Notes under the pieces: generated by a model
Told to the model about the DNA's origin: nothing
The model's input: the letters and a program-made list of their open reading frames with translations, nothing else
Database searches by the model: none
Shown here: positions 33,916 through 47,047 of the stretch, one piece after another
How positions within the stretch are numbered: the stretch's first letter is position 1
Layout: every line of letters begins with the position of its first letter
Position numbers and translations under genes: made by a program
Assembly: GCA_947095535.1 (NCBI GenBank)
Contig: OX352774.1
Coordinates: 113,897,996-113,961,995 of the forward strand
DNA from: Poecilobothrus nobilitatus
Taxonomy: Eukaryota; Arthropoda; Insecta; Diptera; Dolichopodidae
Length of the DNA: 64,000 nucleotides
Direction: 5' to 3'

Positions 33916-36900
33916 ATTGCTATATTTAATAATTAACTTGTTACCACAAGTTAATCAAGTTGAACCTTCTCAAAAAGCTCTGAAATAATTCGATAAATGT
34001 TAAATCAAAGGTGTATAAATATATCCTCAAGGATCTTCACTCAGTAACTGTTACAAATGTGGAACTGATTTTAAAAATCTTAGATTTATTAATTAATATG
34101 GTCCCTCTTTCTTAGTAGCCTAATCAATGCAAATTATAATATCCAATCACTTGGCGATTAGTGACGGAATATTCTAAATTCCTTGACGAATCGCAATATA
34201 TAAAATGTTTTAAGTCGGAATAGGGTTTCTGAAATTTTTAACTACTTTATTTGCTCAATAATTTTTGAACTTTCTGTCCAATATTTCAAGTTAATGACCT
34301 TGTCTTTTTGTAAAAGAAATTAAAAAAAAAATTATTACCTTCACTAAAAATATTCCGAAAAGGAACAACTTACAGGTGCATAACTCTATTGAATTAAAAT
34401 ATTTAAGATACTGTAGTATTATAATATAGTCTTCGGTAATTAATTTCGTTAGATAACTTAATTAATCACCTCATTCCCTAAAATTTCAATTTAGTATCTC
34501 CATCTATAATAAAACGATATTAAAAAATTTAAAAAGAACATTAACATTTTTCTTTCAAATCTAATTACATTTTTTCATCCAACCTCTCCTTTTTCAACTT
34601 CTATTCTAAAATGTACAACAAAGGCTGTTATTTTGAACTTTTCTGATCTATAGTCCTGTAGAAGTTTTAAAGGTCCTATTGTTGTCAAAAAATAATTTCT
34701 AATCTCTTATTTTTAAAAATGAAATCTTTAGAAAAATAAAACACAATACAATTATATAATAATATAATCCGTTCAGTCCTTCTGTTTATACTACTTGGAT
34801 GCGATCTGGTGCAATTTTCTATTCTACATTAAAGTTATTTAAAAACAAAATATAACAAAACAAAGGCATAAGAAAAACCCAAAACAAAAAATTAAAAAAA
34901 AAAATGAAAAGTTTTACAACAAAGAAAAACTACCATTATCTTTAACTTGAAAGAAAATTTATTTTTTAACAACAATAATATGAAAACAATCATTTTGTGT
35001 ATATTTATATTTATAACCAACATAATAATAATGATTAAAAACTATCATTACCATTATCATCATCGCAACATATAATCAGTTTAGAAGAATTCTATTGGGT
35101 TCGGTTTAACCAATATATTATTAAATTTTAACGGTTCTTCGCTCATTTTTTAAAGGTTAATTTAGAAATTCAAAAAAAAAAATTTTTTTCACTTTAAAAA
35201 AATTTAGCAATGTTGATAAGGGGTTAGGATGACTGTACGATTTTTAATTTAGTACCAGTTGTAGACGACTGTACCATTTTTAGTAAATTATGGCTGAAGA
35301 AATAGAAAAAATTAATGGCTGAAGAAATAGAAAGAAGGAACTTATTACAGTTTAAAAGTAAATCTATCTCTATATCCTTACGAATGTATTAAAGAGGCAA
35401 CTCTTAGTGCATGCTTTAAGGGACGGCAGGCCAATTTTTTTTTTTGTAATTTTTCTGCTTTGTTGGTATAAATCCTCATATGTTCTGCAGCTGCATTTTA
35501 ACTGAGCTTCATGGCTTAGAAAATATACCTTTAGTAGATATATTTAAAACATAGTAATTATTTCGTCAAATTTTAATATATAAGTAGTATACTTAGTATT
35601 ATATAACTTAGCATAGGGCAACCTAACTGCCTAGCTGGTATAATACACCAATCTAACAATTTGATTTAAAGAAATGACATCATGATTGATTAGAGTGCCT
35701 CAATAGACTATAACAATTTTTCTTTGGCTTTCAATATTTTATAACAAAAAGTCGTTCAAAAAAACCCGACCTGTAGTCAGTTTTTTTTAATTCTAACAAT
35801 TAAGGATTTCAAGGCCGATGAAAAAAAAATAAAATAATTATCTGCTATTAAATTAGATCTTTTAACAGCTTATAATCTAACTTATATTTTAATGTCACCA
35901 ATTAAGTATTGACTAAACAAAACATAAATATTTAACTTTCAAATTCCAAACAGACAATATTATTACTAAGTCAAAAAATCACCAACCTTTTATATAGTAG
36001 TCACAAGAGGAATGCGTACGTACGATAATAGTAATAGCATCACTGCTCTCTAGTAAAAAGAAAAAATGTAAACCAACAGCAATTTAGTCACTATATAATT
36101 GCTTTAACAAGCATACGTTTAACATTTTCAAATGTTTTCATAGATTGTGTTGTTTATATACACTTACAGTTTTTCTATTTTTTTTTTTTTTTTTTTCTTT
36201 TTTTAAGAAGCCTTTTTAAAGTAAAAGAAAAATATTTTTTATCTTTTTGTTATCATTTTCAAAACAATAGTAATAAAATGTAAAAAGTGAAAAATTTAAA
36301 AGAAAGGATAAAAGTATTTTCTATCAGAAATTGTAAAAGTTTTCACTATTCACAAATACATTCAGTTAGATCTACTTTAATGCATTATCCTTATATGCAG
36401 TATATATAGCATGTCCTCTTTTGTTTTTTGTTTTTTTTTTTTTAATTTTGTTTGTTTAGATGATTGTTTTGTTTTTGTTCAATCTAAAAAGAAACAGATA
36501 GATAGAAAAAAAAAACACGAAAGACATCTATAGTTTTTTAGAAGGACTTTTAGAATATGATAAAATATTGGAGAAAAAAAATTTTTTTTAATGTTATGTT
36601 TAAGATGGAAAATTTTTTTTTCCTCTAATGTGAGAATATCAGAAACTTGTGTTTTTCTAAAAAAAAAAAATGATTAAAGTTATTTTTACATTCTTTTTTG
36701 ATTGTATTTGTATCTATGATGCTATTTTTTTACCAAGAAAATTTCCAAAGTACTAAAACAGAAGTACCTAATTTTAGTTGTATTTTTTAATGTTTTTTTT
36801 TTGCGAATGATTTTCTTTACTTTTTTTTTTTTTTCTGTTAATTTTTCTAAGTTTACATAATGCCTCGGCATAAAATTATTATTGTAACTAGGGAATGTTT

Positions 36901-37135
36901 GAGGTTAATATTACAAGTTCTTATAACAATATTGAATGTTAAAAATTTATATTAGATAATAATACCTGTATTACATGTCTTTAAATTAAATGTGATCAAA
37001 CGATATTTTTATAATGTTTTACATTTAAATGGAAAAAAAAAAAAATCTTAACCAAAAATGTATTTCTAGTTATAGGGAAAATTAGTTTTCTAATTAATTA
37101 AAAAGCTTTACTAGCTCGGTTTTGAAAAAACATCC
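33916..37135. other. Non-coding DNA; upstream part may be decayed retrotransposon
   Basis: 34080-34290 may be the worn RNase H part of the minus-strand remnant; no motif is secure. The rest is A+T-rich with T-runs at 36177-36205, 36430 and 36815. A 28-bp tandem duplication is noted separately at 35286-35338. No intact gene. Confidence 0.4.
35286..35338. repeat. 28-bp tandem duplication
   Basis: ATGGCTGAAGAAATAGAAA occurs twice, 27-28 bp apart, with a short AAATTA spacer. In one frame it starts MAEEIEKING and then stops, so it is not a gene. Confidence 0.8.
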
Positions 37136-37139
37136 AATA

Positions 37140-37640
37140 CAATAGCAATTTAGTATATGCTTAATTGATTTCATTGTGAAAAATATGGATAATAAAAAAT
37201 ATCGTTGGGTTGTGTTTTTCTACATCTTAAAAAAGCATTTATTAAAATCATTTATTAAAACTCTCTAAACTTCATTTTTCTGAGTTACAATTGAAGTTAT
37301 TAAAATCGTATCTTGAAAACAGAAATCAATCTGCATAAATAATATTTATAGCTCAAAAAAAAAACTGTAACGAAAGAAGTCCCACAGGGATACATTTTAG
37401 GGCCTGATCTCTGCAAAATTTACATAAACGACTAAACAGAGTTTAAATGTCAATTGAAGCGTATGCTTGTAATATTATTTTAATTTGAAGAGTTGTATTC
37501 GAAAGGATCTGAGTATTATACAAGTATGGTTAAGAAAATATCGCACTAGCTTAAATTTTGAAACCAGTACAATACATACTGAAATTAATCAATAGCATGT
37601 AGAAGAAAAATCATTTAAATATCTTAAAACAAGTTATGTA
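37140..37640 (+). pseudogene. Non-LTR retrotransposon reverse transcriptase remnant
   Basis: Motifs of the CR1/Jockey-type reverse transcriptase are readable in order but in three frames. VFLHLKKAF lies at about 37214-37240 (family pattern FLDLxKAFDT). SYLENRNQS lies at about 37306-37332 (SYLxNRxQ). VPQGYILGPDLCKIYIND lies at 37379-37432 (VPQGSILGPLLFxIYIND), followed by a stop. DLSIIQVWLRKYRTSLNFET lies at 37506-37565 (DLxxIxxWLxxNxLxLNxxKT), and KSFKYLKTSY near 37595-37624 (KYLG). The YADD catalytic box is not recognisable. Frameshifts (one by the A10 run at 37354) and stops make it dead. The 3' end may be the A14 run at 38348. Confidence 0.8.
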
Positions 37641-39490
37641 CTATAGTTGAAGCACCATATTATGATCATAGGTTAAAAATTAGAATATTATGATAAAGAT
37701 TTAGATAATAAGTATAATAATATGGTATCCAACAGATTAATATTAATTAACATTTCACTAAATATAAACCAGTGAATGTTAAACAAAAACACTAAGTTCA
37801 AAACCACATATAAAAATATAAAGCAATAAACAACTCTTAAATTAAAACGTTGGAATCATTTGATCTGTTGCAGTAATATACAAGTTATGTATATGTATAG
37901 AATTTGAGACATAATTAATTCAAATTTTAAAAAATTATTTCTTGTATAACGCAAAATGATGAATGAAAACTTTGATTTTTACAAAGTACAATGTAAGAAT
38001 AATTTATAGAATAATAAACAGTAGAGAATTTATACTAAGAGACATACAGTAAGAGACAGACTTCTTTAGTAATTATTATTGTTTTAAAATAAAAATAACT
38101 ATTGGAGCAAGGCGAAAAATTTGCTTACTATTTTCAGTCTGTCAACAGACGATTTACAAAACATCTAATCTGCTCGAAATAAAGCAATTTTCAACATAGG
38201 TAGACATTGTAAATAAAATAACAACTGTTAAACAATTAATTTATGTAGCTGCTATCTAAAGGTGGAACAAGCTTTATACAATATCTATTTTGCAAAACTT
38301 CCAACCCTTTAGTCTCTCCTAAATTTTTAAAAATGTACACAGATTACAAAAAAAAAAAAAAATTCAATATTTTAGAAACCTGTACGCGTGCGCTATAATT
38401 TTTACAGCTAGGTTTCGAAAATTAAGCTTAAGCATTAGGTATAACTTTATACATGTTAACCACTTTTTTGTTTTACCTTTCTAGGACTTCTTTAGATTAA
38501 AGAAATTGTCAAATTTTATTTTTTCACATTTTTCTTTACTGAATTACAAATTTGGATGCTAAGGCAGTCATACATTTTAGAACGGAATCACAAAAGCCTA
38601 TAACAGTCTTTAATCATCCTTGGTTTTACATATAATGCACTATTAATGCGAAGGTATGTGTTATGAACCTAGAATCTAGTGATTAATGACGCGTTAACTC
38701 AGTCTTTAATACAAAATCTCTGATTTGATTATAATTTTTGTTTATATTTTTTAACTCACATATCATTTTGCAAAACAAAACTTTCCAAAACAAATTCCAT
38801 TTCAAATCTACTAGAGCAGATCTAAGCAATATACCTATTTAATTTTTCATATAATTTTTATGTAATAGAAAAACCCTTATATTTATTGTGTTTTTCACTT
38901 AAAATGAACTAATGAAAAATAATTTTTCGTATATTTTTTTAAATGCCACATCCAACATAATGTGTAGGTGTACTTGAATTTTGGCGTGTTTTTTTTTTTT
39001 TTTATATCATTTATATATCTAATAAGTTTTATATCATATTATTGCAAATGTATGTGAAAATTTATAAAACACACATATTATATTGTACATAATTTAAAGT
39101 ATAATGTATATTAGGTTTTGATATCAGGTTTTATATTATACAGTTACTTTGATGCGTTAATATACGTTCTATGGATATATTTATAAGTATGCAGGTGTAA
39201 AAAATTTTTATGTTCAGTTTATGTACATATAGTAGCTACACTTAGACCAAGAATGTTTGGTACACTTTTTTATTTATAAATAATTGTTCTATGTATAATA
39301 AAAATAACAAACAGTATGTGACAATATTGTGTAGTTAACGTTTCTTTCCGGGTAACTCACAAAAATAAATTAAATTTCTCAACTTTCAACCAGTATACAA
39401 TGCAAAAAAAAGGAAAGGTATTAAATTTTTTGTTTTCTCAAATCATATTAGTATATAGTGAAAATAATCTTTGATTTTTAAGTTCTAAAC
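37641..39490. other. Non-coding DNA, partly decayed retrotransposon 3' region
   Basis: The first 700 bp could hold the worn C-terminal part and 3' end of the element above, up to the A-run at 38348-38361. No motif is secure. The rest is A+T-rich and shows no gene. Confidence 0.4.
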
Positions 39491-39674
39491 GAGGCCTCGG
39501 TGGCCTAGTGGATAAGAGCGTATAAAATACGCTGCAAACATCTAGGGAGTGTGTATTCGATACCACACACGTCGTAAGAATAATTTCCCCTTACGACATT
39601 TACAGCCACGGCTGAAAAGGAAGGGATGTGTAATTTCTCACATTTATGTGGCAGGGGAATGTACAAAAAAAAAA
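39491..39674 (+). mobile_element. SINE-A copy 4 (near full length)
   Basis: GAGGCCTCGGTGGCCTAGTGG opens the copy, with an exact A box TGGCCTAGTGG. Then TAAGAGCGTATAAAATACGC, B-box region TATTCGATACC, CACACGTCGTAAGAATAATT, TTTACAGCCACGGCTGAAAA, GGGATGTGTAATTTCTCAC, ATTTATGTGGCAGGGGAATG and an A12 tail. It lies just upstream of the truncated left side of family B copy B3, so it may have removed or displaced that end. Confidence 0.9.
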
Positions 39675-39739
39675 ACTTCTAAACGAAATGATTAGCTGAG
39701 AGTTTATAAAGATTTAAAAGTTATCTTACAAAACTCATG

Positions 39740-40730
39740 TTAAGTATTGTTAGTAACTCATGTTACTTATTAGTTTTAGTCCGTTCATTTATTCACAAAA
39801 CTGCTACATCATTACAAATGATGAGAAGCAATGAAATTTTTACCATGAATATTGGTATCATTAAAAAATTAATTTTGTGGAAAAATTTTTTTTATCTAGC
39901 CGCAGCAGTTACTAAGCTATAGCCACTCAAAGTTAACAATAGTCCTATTTTAAAATATTTGTATATATATTCTATTAAATTCTATTAAATATTTTTTTTA
40001 ATTTAAGGACGTCAAATGACAGACAATTTTTTTAAGCTTTATAAATTTTTGAGAATTTAGAATATAAAATTACTGTTATGTTAAACTTTAATTTTGTAAA
40101 ATTTTATTGCCTTCATATCTCTGGAATGTTGCTAGTTAGATCCTTGAAATTTTGAGGTTAGAAAGTTCTTAAGATATGAGAATAAGTATAAAGTATTCTC
40201 AGCAAAAATTTTTTAAACGTAGTTCGGTTTAATGGCTATTAATGGATTTAAAATTTAATTTTAATCATGGGGCCTCGTGGGTAAGAGCGTATAAAATACG
40301 CTGTAAACAACGAGAGAGTGTGGGTTCGAATCTCACACACGTCATAAGAGTTATTCCCCCTTACGACATTTACAGCCACACCTGAATAGGAATGCTTTGT
40401 GATTTCCTGTCCACATTTATGTGGCAGAGAAATGCATTAAAAACAAAATAAATTTTATTATCTGACCTTGCTTTTTTGAAACTACAGCTTTGAAAATTTG
40501 TACAAAGTAAAACAAAAAAATTAAAGTTCCAAAATAATATTATATATGTAAGTATTTCAAAATTTGTTTTCAAAACGGTTTTTTCTTAATTAAAAAGGGA
40601 AAGAGGGGTTCGTTAACATTGAAGACAATCAATGCCTTTTGATTTTTTCTTACATAAAAAATTCTAAAAAAACCTAAACTGTTTTTATTCTGTTTTTGAA
40701 AACGTGCGTCTTTAAAAACCTTTAATTTTA
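39740..40730 (+). mobile_element. Family B element, copy B3, split by SINE-A copy 5
   Basis: The left end is diverged: TTATTAGTTTTAGTCCGTTC, CACAAAACTGCTACATCATT, AAAAAATTAATTTTGTGG and GTTACTAAGCTATAGCCACTC follow the family order, but the AGCACATTTCC tip is missing. A run near 40066-40100 (AAAATTACTGTTATGTTAAAC) is the ACCGTTATGTGAAA module. SINE-A copy 5 interrupts at 40268-40448. The right end resumes with AAATTAAAGTTCC and TTTTTGAAAACGTGCGTC (about 40692). An internal 61-codon frame is incidental. Confidence 0.65.
40268..40448 (+). mobile_element. SINE-A copy 5, nested in family B
   Basis: ATGGGGCCTCGTGGGTAAGAG (head with a short deletion across the A box), TATAAAATACGCTGTAAAC, GGGTTCGAATCTCACACACG (B box), TTTACAGCCACACCTGAATAG, TCCACATTTATGTGGCAG and an A-rich tail near 40437-40450. 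A reverse 67-codon frame over it is not a gene. Confidence 0.88.
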
Positions 40731-43526
40731 CATATTATTATATTATTTTTAAATAAAATTACAATACACCTGTACATACCTTTTTTTTTGGAAATAAAAT
40801 CAACCAAAATAATAAATATTATTAATATGATTTTACTTTTAGAAGAAATTTTACTTTTTAATATTATATTAATAGAAGAATTTTCAAAAAGGTGTATGTA
40901 ATATTTTTCGTCCATCTGTACATAAGGATACTTTATTATAAATGCATTTTGTACATTTCTCCTGCTACTGGCATAAAAAAATAATAAAAGTGTGCATAAG
41001 AAACTAAAGAAAAGAAAAAAAAAATTTTTTTTATAATGATATTTTGCTAAAATTTATGCTTTTGGTTTTTACTTTTTTTTTTGTTTTTTTTTTAAACTTT
41101 TATTGTTTTTCTTTTTTACCTTTTATTGTTTTTGTTGTTGTTGATTTTTGCTTTAGGTTGTTTTTTTTTTTCCCTTTTTCCAATTTTCTTTACACTTGAA
41201 TGCTAAAATAGAACGAGATGTTTTTATAATGTCTCCATTTATTATGTATAATATGATAGTGCACTTTATTTTCTCTACTTTTATTTTTTTCTTCTTATGT
41301 TATTGCAGTTGTTGTTTTATTTTACTCGGATGAGCAATTTTCTACTTAAGTGGAGCAAGTAGTTCACACCATTTTTTATTTGTTTTTGTTTTTTTTTTTT
41401 TAGTTCTAACTTTCGTAACATTTTGCTATCATTTTCATTTTCATTTTAATGTTTTGTTGCCAGAAAAGTTATGTTACTGTGTGTTTTCAGAGATGCTGTG
41501 GTCCAATAACAAACAAAAAAAAAACAAAAAAAATAGGTACAAAAAATTTTCCTTTTCTTTTCATAGTTTTATTGCTTTATAAGAATTTAGTTATGCATTT
41601 TATATCCTTTTTCTATTTTCCAATTATTTTTAAAATTTTCTTTTCTTTTTCTATTTTTATTTTTTTTATTTTTCAACTCTAAAAATTCTAGGCTTAGTTT
41701 TTATTTTTAAAAATGATGGTAGGTTTTTTAAAATTTAGGTAAATCTTTTATATGAAAAAATATATAGCCAGTAAATTTATATATTGTGTATGTATGCATG
41801 TATGTATGTTTATACATAATTACATATTATGTTTGTGTATAAATTATTATAGTTTTAAACAAAGTAGGCCACTAATGACTATATAAGAGTTATCAAAGTA
41901 TTATAAAACTTAAAGACTTAATTACACAGCCCAAAATATTTTACAAGAGCTGGATCTTTAAATGTAATTGAAAAAAAAAAATAAAACAATTATCTATTTA
42001 ATTTAAGGGGAAAGAAAATGTAATGCAAACGAAATTTCAGGAATTTATAACGGAAGTTCGAATTAGAAAAAATTAGTTGGTAGTTTCAAGTTTAGGTTGG
42101 AATAGATGACTTTGAAGATGTAGGAGCATTTTAAATGTAAGGAATATAGAAATTAGCGTAGTCAAAATCGTGGTTGAAATTTTTTAGAGTTTATTAGAGT
42201 TTTTGAGTCATATTTAAATTTACAATTTATAAATATAGAATTTTTAAATATTCAATTTGCTTAGCGATAAGACGTCATCATTTTATTCTTGTTTTTATAC
42301 TCAAAGCGTGACCTTTTCACTCCTGTTTCTTCATTTTTTTTTGAATTTTTTTTATTTTGTCTTCATTTTTGATCCAATTTTTTTTGACATTTTTGTATAC
42401 ATATTTTTTGACATTTCTTCTAGAAATATTTTTTGCCATTTTGAGATGTTATTAAATACGTTGAAACTTGAAATGTTTTTTCAAGTTCTGAACTATTCTT
42501 TTTAAAAGTAAAATTTTTATTATTGTAGCCAGTCACAAAAAAATAAAAGATAGTCAAAATTTTAAAAATTTAAAAAACAATTTTCAAATTAATATAAATA
42601 AACGTTTCAAAAAAGTTAGACCCTAAGAGGGTTACAATAAAATATCGAAAACATTGATGTCTAATCACTGCCTTAGATCTTTAGGATCCTTTTGTGTAGT
42701 GACTGATAATGGTTTTAAACTTTAGTTCTTGCAAGTTTTTCAAACTAATCATTAGTTTCTTAAATTTTTCAAGAGTTCCCCTTACCTTTGTTTTATTTTC
42801 TGCATAAAACCATTATTTGTTATGATTTACGTAACATATATTATATATATTAATATATGAATGAAAGTATAAGATGTTTAAGTAATACAATCCAGAGTAT
42901 CAAACTTACTAAAAATTAAGATAATAAAATTTAAAACTTAAAATTACCGAAATTTGAAACTTTTGAAGCATAATGTTTCAAAGGGTAAGTTTAAAGCAAT
43001 TAAAGCTGCCAAATTATACATAAATTATGTAGCTATGATTTTTTCTGTAACAGTATTTAGAGCTAATGTCATGTTAGCATGTCACGTCAATACGATATTA
43101 GAAGGAAAAGAAAATTCAGAGCGTCGTGATATTCTAACTATATATGATTAATTTTATTTATAAGACAATTTTCCGTCCCAACATGATATGTATGACAAAC
43201 TTTTAAATATTTTATTTAAATTCTAGTCTTATAAAAAACTAGCTAAATATAGTCTTATATTTAAAAATGTATTAACCGCCTAAATTAAGAATTGTACAAT
43301 TTGTTTTTTTTTTTTTTAAATCTTCAAATACCTTAGATATATTTCTAAAATAACTCAAAAAAAAGTAGTACGTACCATAATAAATTAGTTTTAATGACAG
43401 TAGAAATCTAACATCTATTTAGTAACAAAATAATAATATATCATATTATTTTTATTTTGTGTTTTTATTATTCAGAGGAAAAACATTTTTATGACCATAT
43501 GGGTAAACATTTTCAATGTTTTTAAA

Positions 43527-43557
<31 letters not shown>

Positions 43558-45100
43558 TTATGTAAAGAAAAAAGAAAAAAACATAAATGGGCTAAATAGA
43601 AAAATAAAAAATAAAAAATTAGGTGAACTCAAAGAGTAAAAGTTTGTTCTAAAAATAAAATTTTCAAGGTTAGATTCGAAATTTTTCTTTTAAGGACTAC
43701 TTAGTTTTGTTGTTGATTTTGAAACCATTACTTTATTTTTATTTTGGTTTTTTTTTTTTTAGTTTTAGACTAATAATAAAAATGAAAGTAGCAAATGTTC
43801 ATAATAGCTAGGTATATAAAAGTTTTTTAAATAGTTATGCTATATTTTATTTGTTCAAAAACCTTTAAAAATAGTTATAAAGAGTAGGATTTCCTTTTTT
43901 TTTTTTTTAAATTAATTAAACTTCATTCAATGAGTTCAAGGTATATTTTAGTTAGATTTAATATGAATATAATAATAAAAATTTTATTATTTGAATTAAG
44001 AATTCTGCTATAAAATATATTTTAATATCAGTAAACATTTGTATGTTACAATATTTAATTAAAATATTTTTTTTTGTTTTTATTTTGATAATTCAACGTC
44101 ACAATCAGTTGTTTTCAGCTAATAAAATCTTTAACCTTTGGCAACATTCTTTAATTAAGTGAATTTATTGTATCAAAATTAAATTTGACATCATCTGATA
44201 ATCTTTCTGCTCTAGATTAATCTACATTCTGTTGGACACTATTTTAAGCTAACCCACTCCTTTATAGATATTTTGTAGGTAATGATACCTACTCTAAAAT
44301 AAAGGTAAATATAACTGGCTTGAATTAAAGTCAGTTATGCCTCTTCCAAAATAATTCGAACGTACAATACGAGATAGGCAATAAGTGCTCATTTGTATAC
44401 ACAGAAAATTTCTATAGATGGTTTAAAACTGGTTCTAGGACATTCTTTCATCAATTGTTATCTCATTCTGTTCCGTTTCCTCTTCTATTTAGCTAAACCG
44501 ACATTTGTATAAAGAAATCCGTTCCTAGTGCTTAGCTATAGTACAAAAAAACTCTCTTTGTTCAATTTTTATTAATGAATTCAGTCTAATTAATTTTGGG
44601 GCATTTTTGTTTCTTTATTATATGACTGTGTTTCTTTTTATTAGATGTTTAGCTTTTTATGATATTTTGTCCTATTTAATTTTTCGCTTATTTTGAGTCC
44701 GAATTTTTCTTTTAATTAGGTTAAATTCATCAAAACTTTTGAAATTGAAAAACGTAGATTAATTATTTTCTAAGTTTGATTAATAATATTTTTTTCCGGT
44801 TATTTATGCGCGAGGTATTTCAGCTATAGTCATTTATTATGAGGATCTGAAGTACGTATTAATAATCGATTAGAATTTGAAAATTGTAAATTGTTCCAAC
44901 AATTTTAAAATGTTTCGTTTTTTATCCCTTTTTTTTAAAGAGGGTCGGTAAAAAACTTTAAAAGCCACCTCAGAAATATCACCCATTCTTTCGAATAATG
45001 TTGAACTTTAAAACCAAAACCTTCCCCTTTTTAAACCATGTATATTAATGTACAGTTTGGTTTAAGGGATAGGGATGTGGGAAGATTTTTAATACATTGG
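40731..45100. other. A+T-rich non-coding DNA; possible repeat at 44390-44560
   Basis: No gene seen. It contains a TA microsatellite at about 43527-43550 and many T-runs (41070-41170, 41385). The 44100-44560 stretch is less A+T-rich and may hold a diverged copy of the repeat at 30891-31100. The frames at 41449, 42257 and 42954 have no domain I recognise. Confidence 0.45.
43527..43550. repeat. (TA)n microsatellite
   Basis: About twelve TA units followed by a T-run. Confidence 0.85.
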
Positions 45101-45232
45101 GTCGAATGCATAAAACTGAGCTTGAACTCAAATCTCACTTTTCATACAAAGATTACGCTTGAGCTCGTATTTTTGTTTGGAAAAGTGACATTTGAGCTCA
45201 AACTCAGTTTTATGCATACGATCAAGTGTCAC
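45101..45232. mobile_element. Family H hairpin MITE, copy 2
   Basis: The left arm, GTCGAATGCATAAAACTGAG then CTTGAACTCAAATCTCAC, and the right arm, GTGACATTTGAGCTCAAACT then CAGTTTTATGCATACGAT, pair over about 40 bp. The spacer CATACAAAGATTACGCTTGAG then CTCGTATTTTTGTTTGG matches that of copy 1. The spacer also carries GCTTGAGCTC, a third version of the arm core. No coding capacity. Confidence 0.85.
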
Positions 45233-45486
45233 TAAGTTACACTTTATTATATCCAAAAATTATAAACTTAGCATAAGTTAGAAAACTGAAACCCCCAAAA
45301 CTCGTAAAAAGTCTATATTTAATAAATATTAAAAGTGTATTATCAAAAGTTCTACTGAATATTTTTTTAATCCGAAATGTCAAATTTAAAGAACTTCTTG
45401 CGCTGGAGGACAAATTTTTACGTTTCTTTCCTCGAATATTGACGCTTTGTGTAAATTCTTGAGAACTTTAAATTAAACTTCTCTTT

Positions 45487-46595
45487 TTAGCACATTTCCA
45501 AAAAAACTTTGAAAAAATGTGCCTATTAGTTTCACTCTGTCCGTCCGTCCATCTGTCCGTCTGTTTACAAAACTTCTACATCGTTAGAGATAGAGAAAAA
45601 AAATTTTAGCCATGAGTAGGTCTCATAAAAAATTAATTTTGTGGAACAACTTTTTCATGTAGCCCCATCCATCAGGGAACTACAGCCCCTCAAACTTTGA
45701 AAAAGCCCTATTTTTAAACGTATATATTTCAGGTTACGCTTAACATTTTTTCAATCCGAAAACGTAATTCGACGGTACATTGTTTTTACCTTTATAAATC
45801 AATGTCAAAATTATATATAGTTTTTAAATTTACCGTTATGTGAATATCAAATTTTGCATGATTTTTCTTTTTTCATAACTTCGGCCCCCTTTTAAATAGG
45901 GACTTAAAATTTTGAGAACAGAAAGAACTTTTAGAATTAGTATAAGTTTGCTCAGAAAATTTTTTTGGACCACCCCCTGTTTATGAGCTATTAGGGCTCA
46001 AAAATTGAAAATGTGCTTTTTTTAAACACCTGTAACTTAGGCACATGCACACATTTTTCTTCGGCAAGACAAAAAAATTAAAGCTCCAATAATATATTTG
46101 TATGTGTGTTAATGGTTTCTTTTACTTATATAGGGTTCCAAAGATACAGCTCCCCCAAATTGCAAAAAAGCCCTATTTTCAGATGTACCTATCTCAGGCT
46201 CTGCGTAGTAGTTTTATAATCTAAAAACCTGAGATGACCGGAAATTTTCTTACCTCTATAAAACACTCCCTGTTTAAGAGTTATTACGCCTCAATTCAAA
46301 ATTTTCTATTTTTAAACACCTGTAACTTAGGCACCTGTAAAAATTTTTCCTCGCCAATACATGAAAATTAAAGGTTCAATAATATGTTTTTATATGTGTT
46401 ACCGGTTTTTCTTAGTTATTTAGGGTTCCGGACTAACAGCTCCTTCAAATTCCAGAAAAGTCCTATTTTCACTTTTTTTCTTATTACATGAAATTTTAAA
46501 ATTTTTGTGCAAGTCACAATTCTCAACAGTGTGTATTGTCTTTTGGAAATGTGCTCTTTTAAAAACAGTTGGCTTACATTCTACCTTGTTTCTTT
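45487..46595 (+). mobile_element. Family B element, copy B4 (near full length)
   Basis: The 5' tip AGCACATTTCCAAAA (about 45490) mirrors the 3' tip TTTTGGAAATGTGCTCT (46543-46559), a terminal inverted repeat. A GTCCGTCC core (45540-45560) follows. Module M (GGAACTACAGCCCCTCAAA...AAAAGCCCTATTTTTAAA) occurs at about 45675, 46140 and 46430. Module N (TTACCGTTATGTGAA, CACCCCCTGTTTATGAGC, AACACCTGTAACTTAGG) occurs at 45832-46050, with a shorter version at 46265-46340. The element is a chain of repeated modules between short inverted ends and has no coding capacity. Confidence 0.85.
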
Positions 46596-47047
46596 ATGTA
46601 AATCAATCTTGCTTTTAACTTTGCTTACATAATGGTTCATATCATAGTATAGATTTGTTTATTATATTTTCCTCTTGTACTACTCCTTCCTTTACTCAGG
46701 TGATTTTTAAGGTGAGACTGAAAATAAGGACTACATAGAATAGATAAAGAGAGCTGAAAGCAGAGCTCACAATAACATTTATATATTGCTATAATTAAAA
46801 ATTAAATAATCATCTTTTACGATCCTTTAATCTTAAAATTATTTTTATAACCAAACTTTAAAATAAAAATGAATTAAAGATAATAACTATAGAGTATAAT
46901 AACAGTATACCCTCCATAATAATAAAATTTCTGTCATTAAAAATAAAACAAATATGTATTTTTAAAAAATTAATGAACAATATAGGTATCCAATTTCTAA
47001 AAAAAAAACAAAATCTTTTCAATAACTCTAAAAAGGTAATTACATTT
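46596..47047. other. Spacer between two tandem family B copies
   Basis: About 450 bp of A+T-rich DNA. The 79-codon reverse frame 46858-47097 runs into the next family B end and shows no domain. Confidence 0.5.

Noticed and set aside
42954..43151. 65-codon frame with a plausible-looking residue mix
   Set aside because: Less biased than most, but no recognisable motif and no supporting signals; kept as unassigned non-coding DNA.
44930..45010. Possible SINE-C start (AAAGAGGGTCGGTAAAA)
   Set aside because: Only a few bases resemble the SINE-C core; no B box or tail follows.
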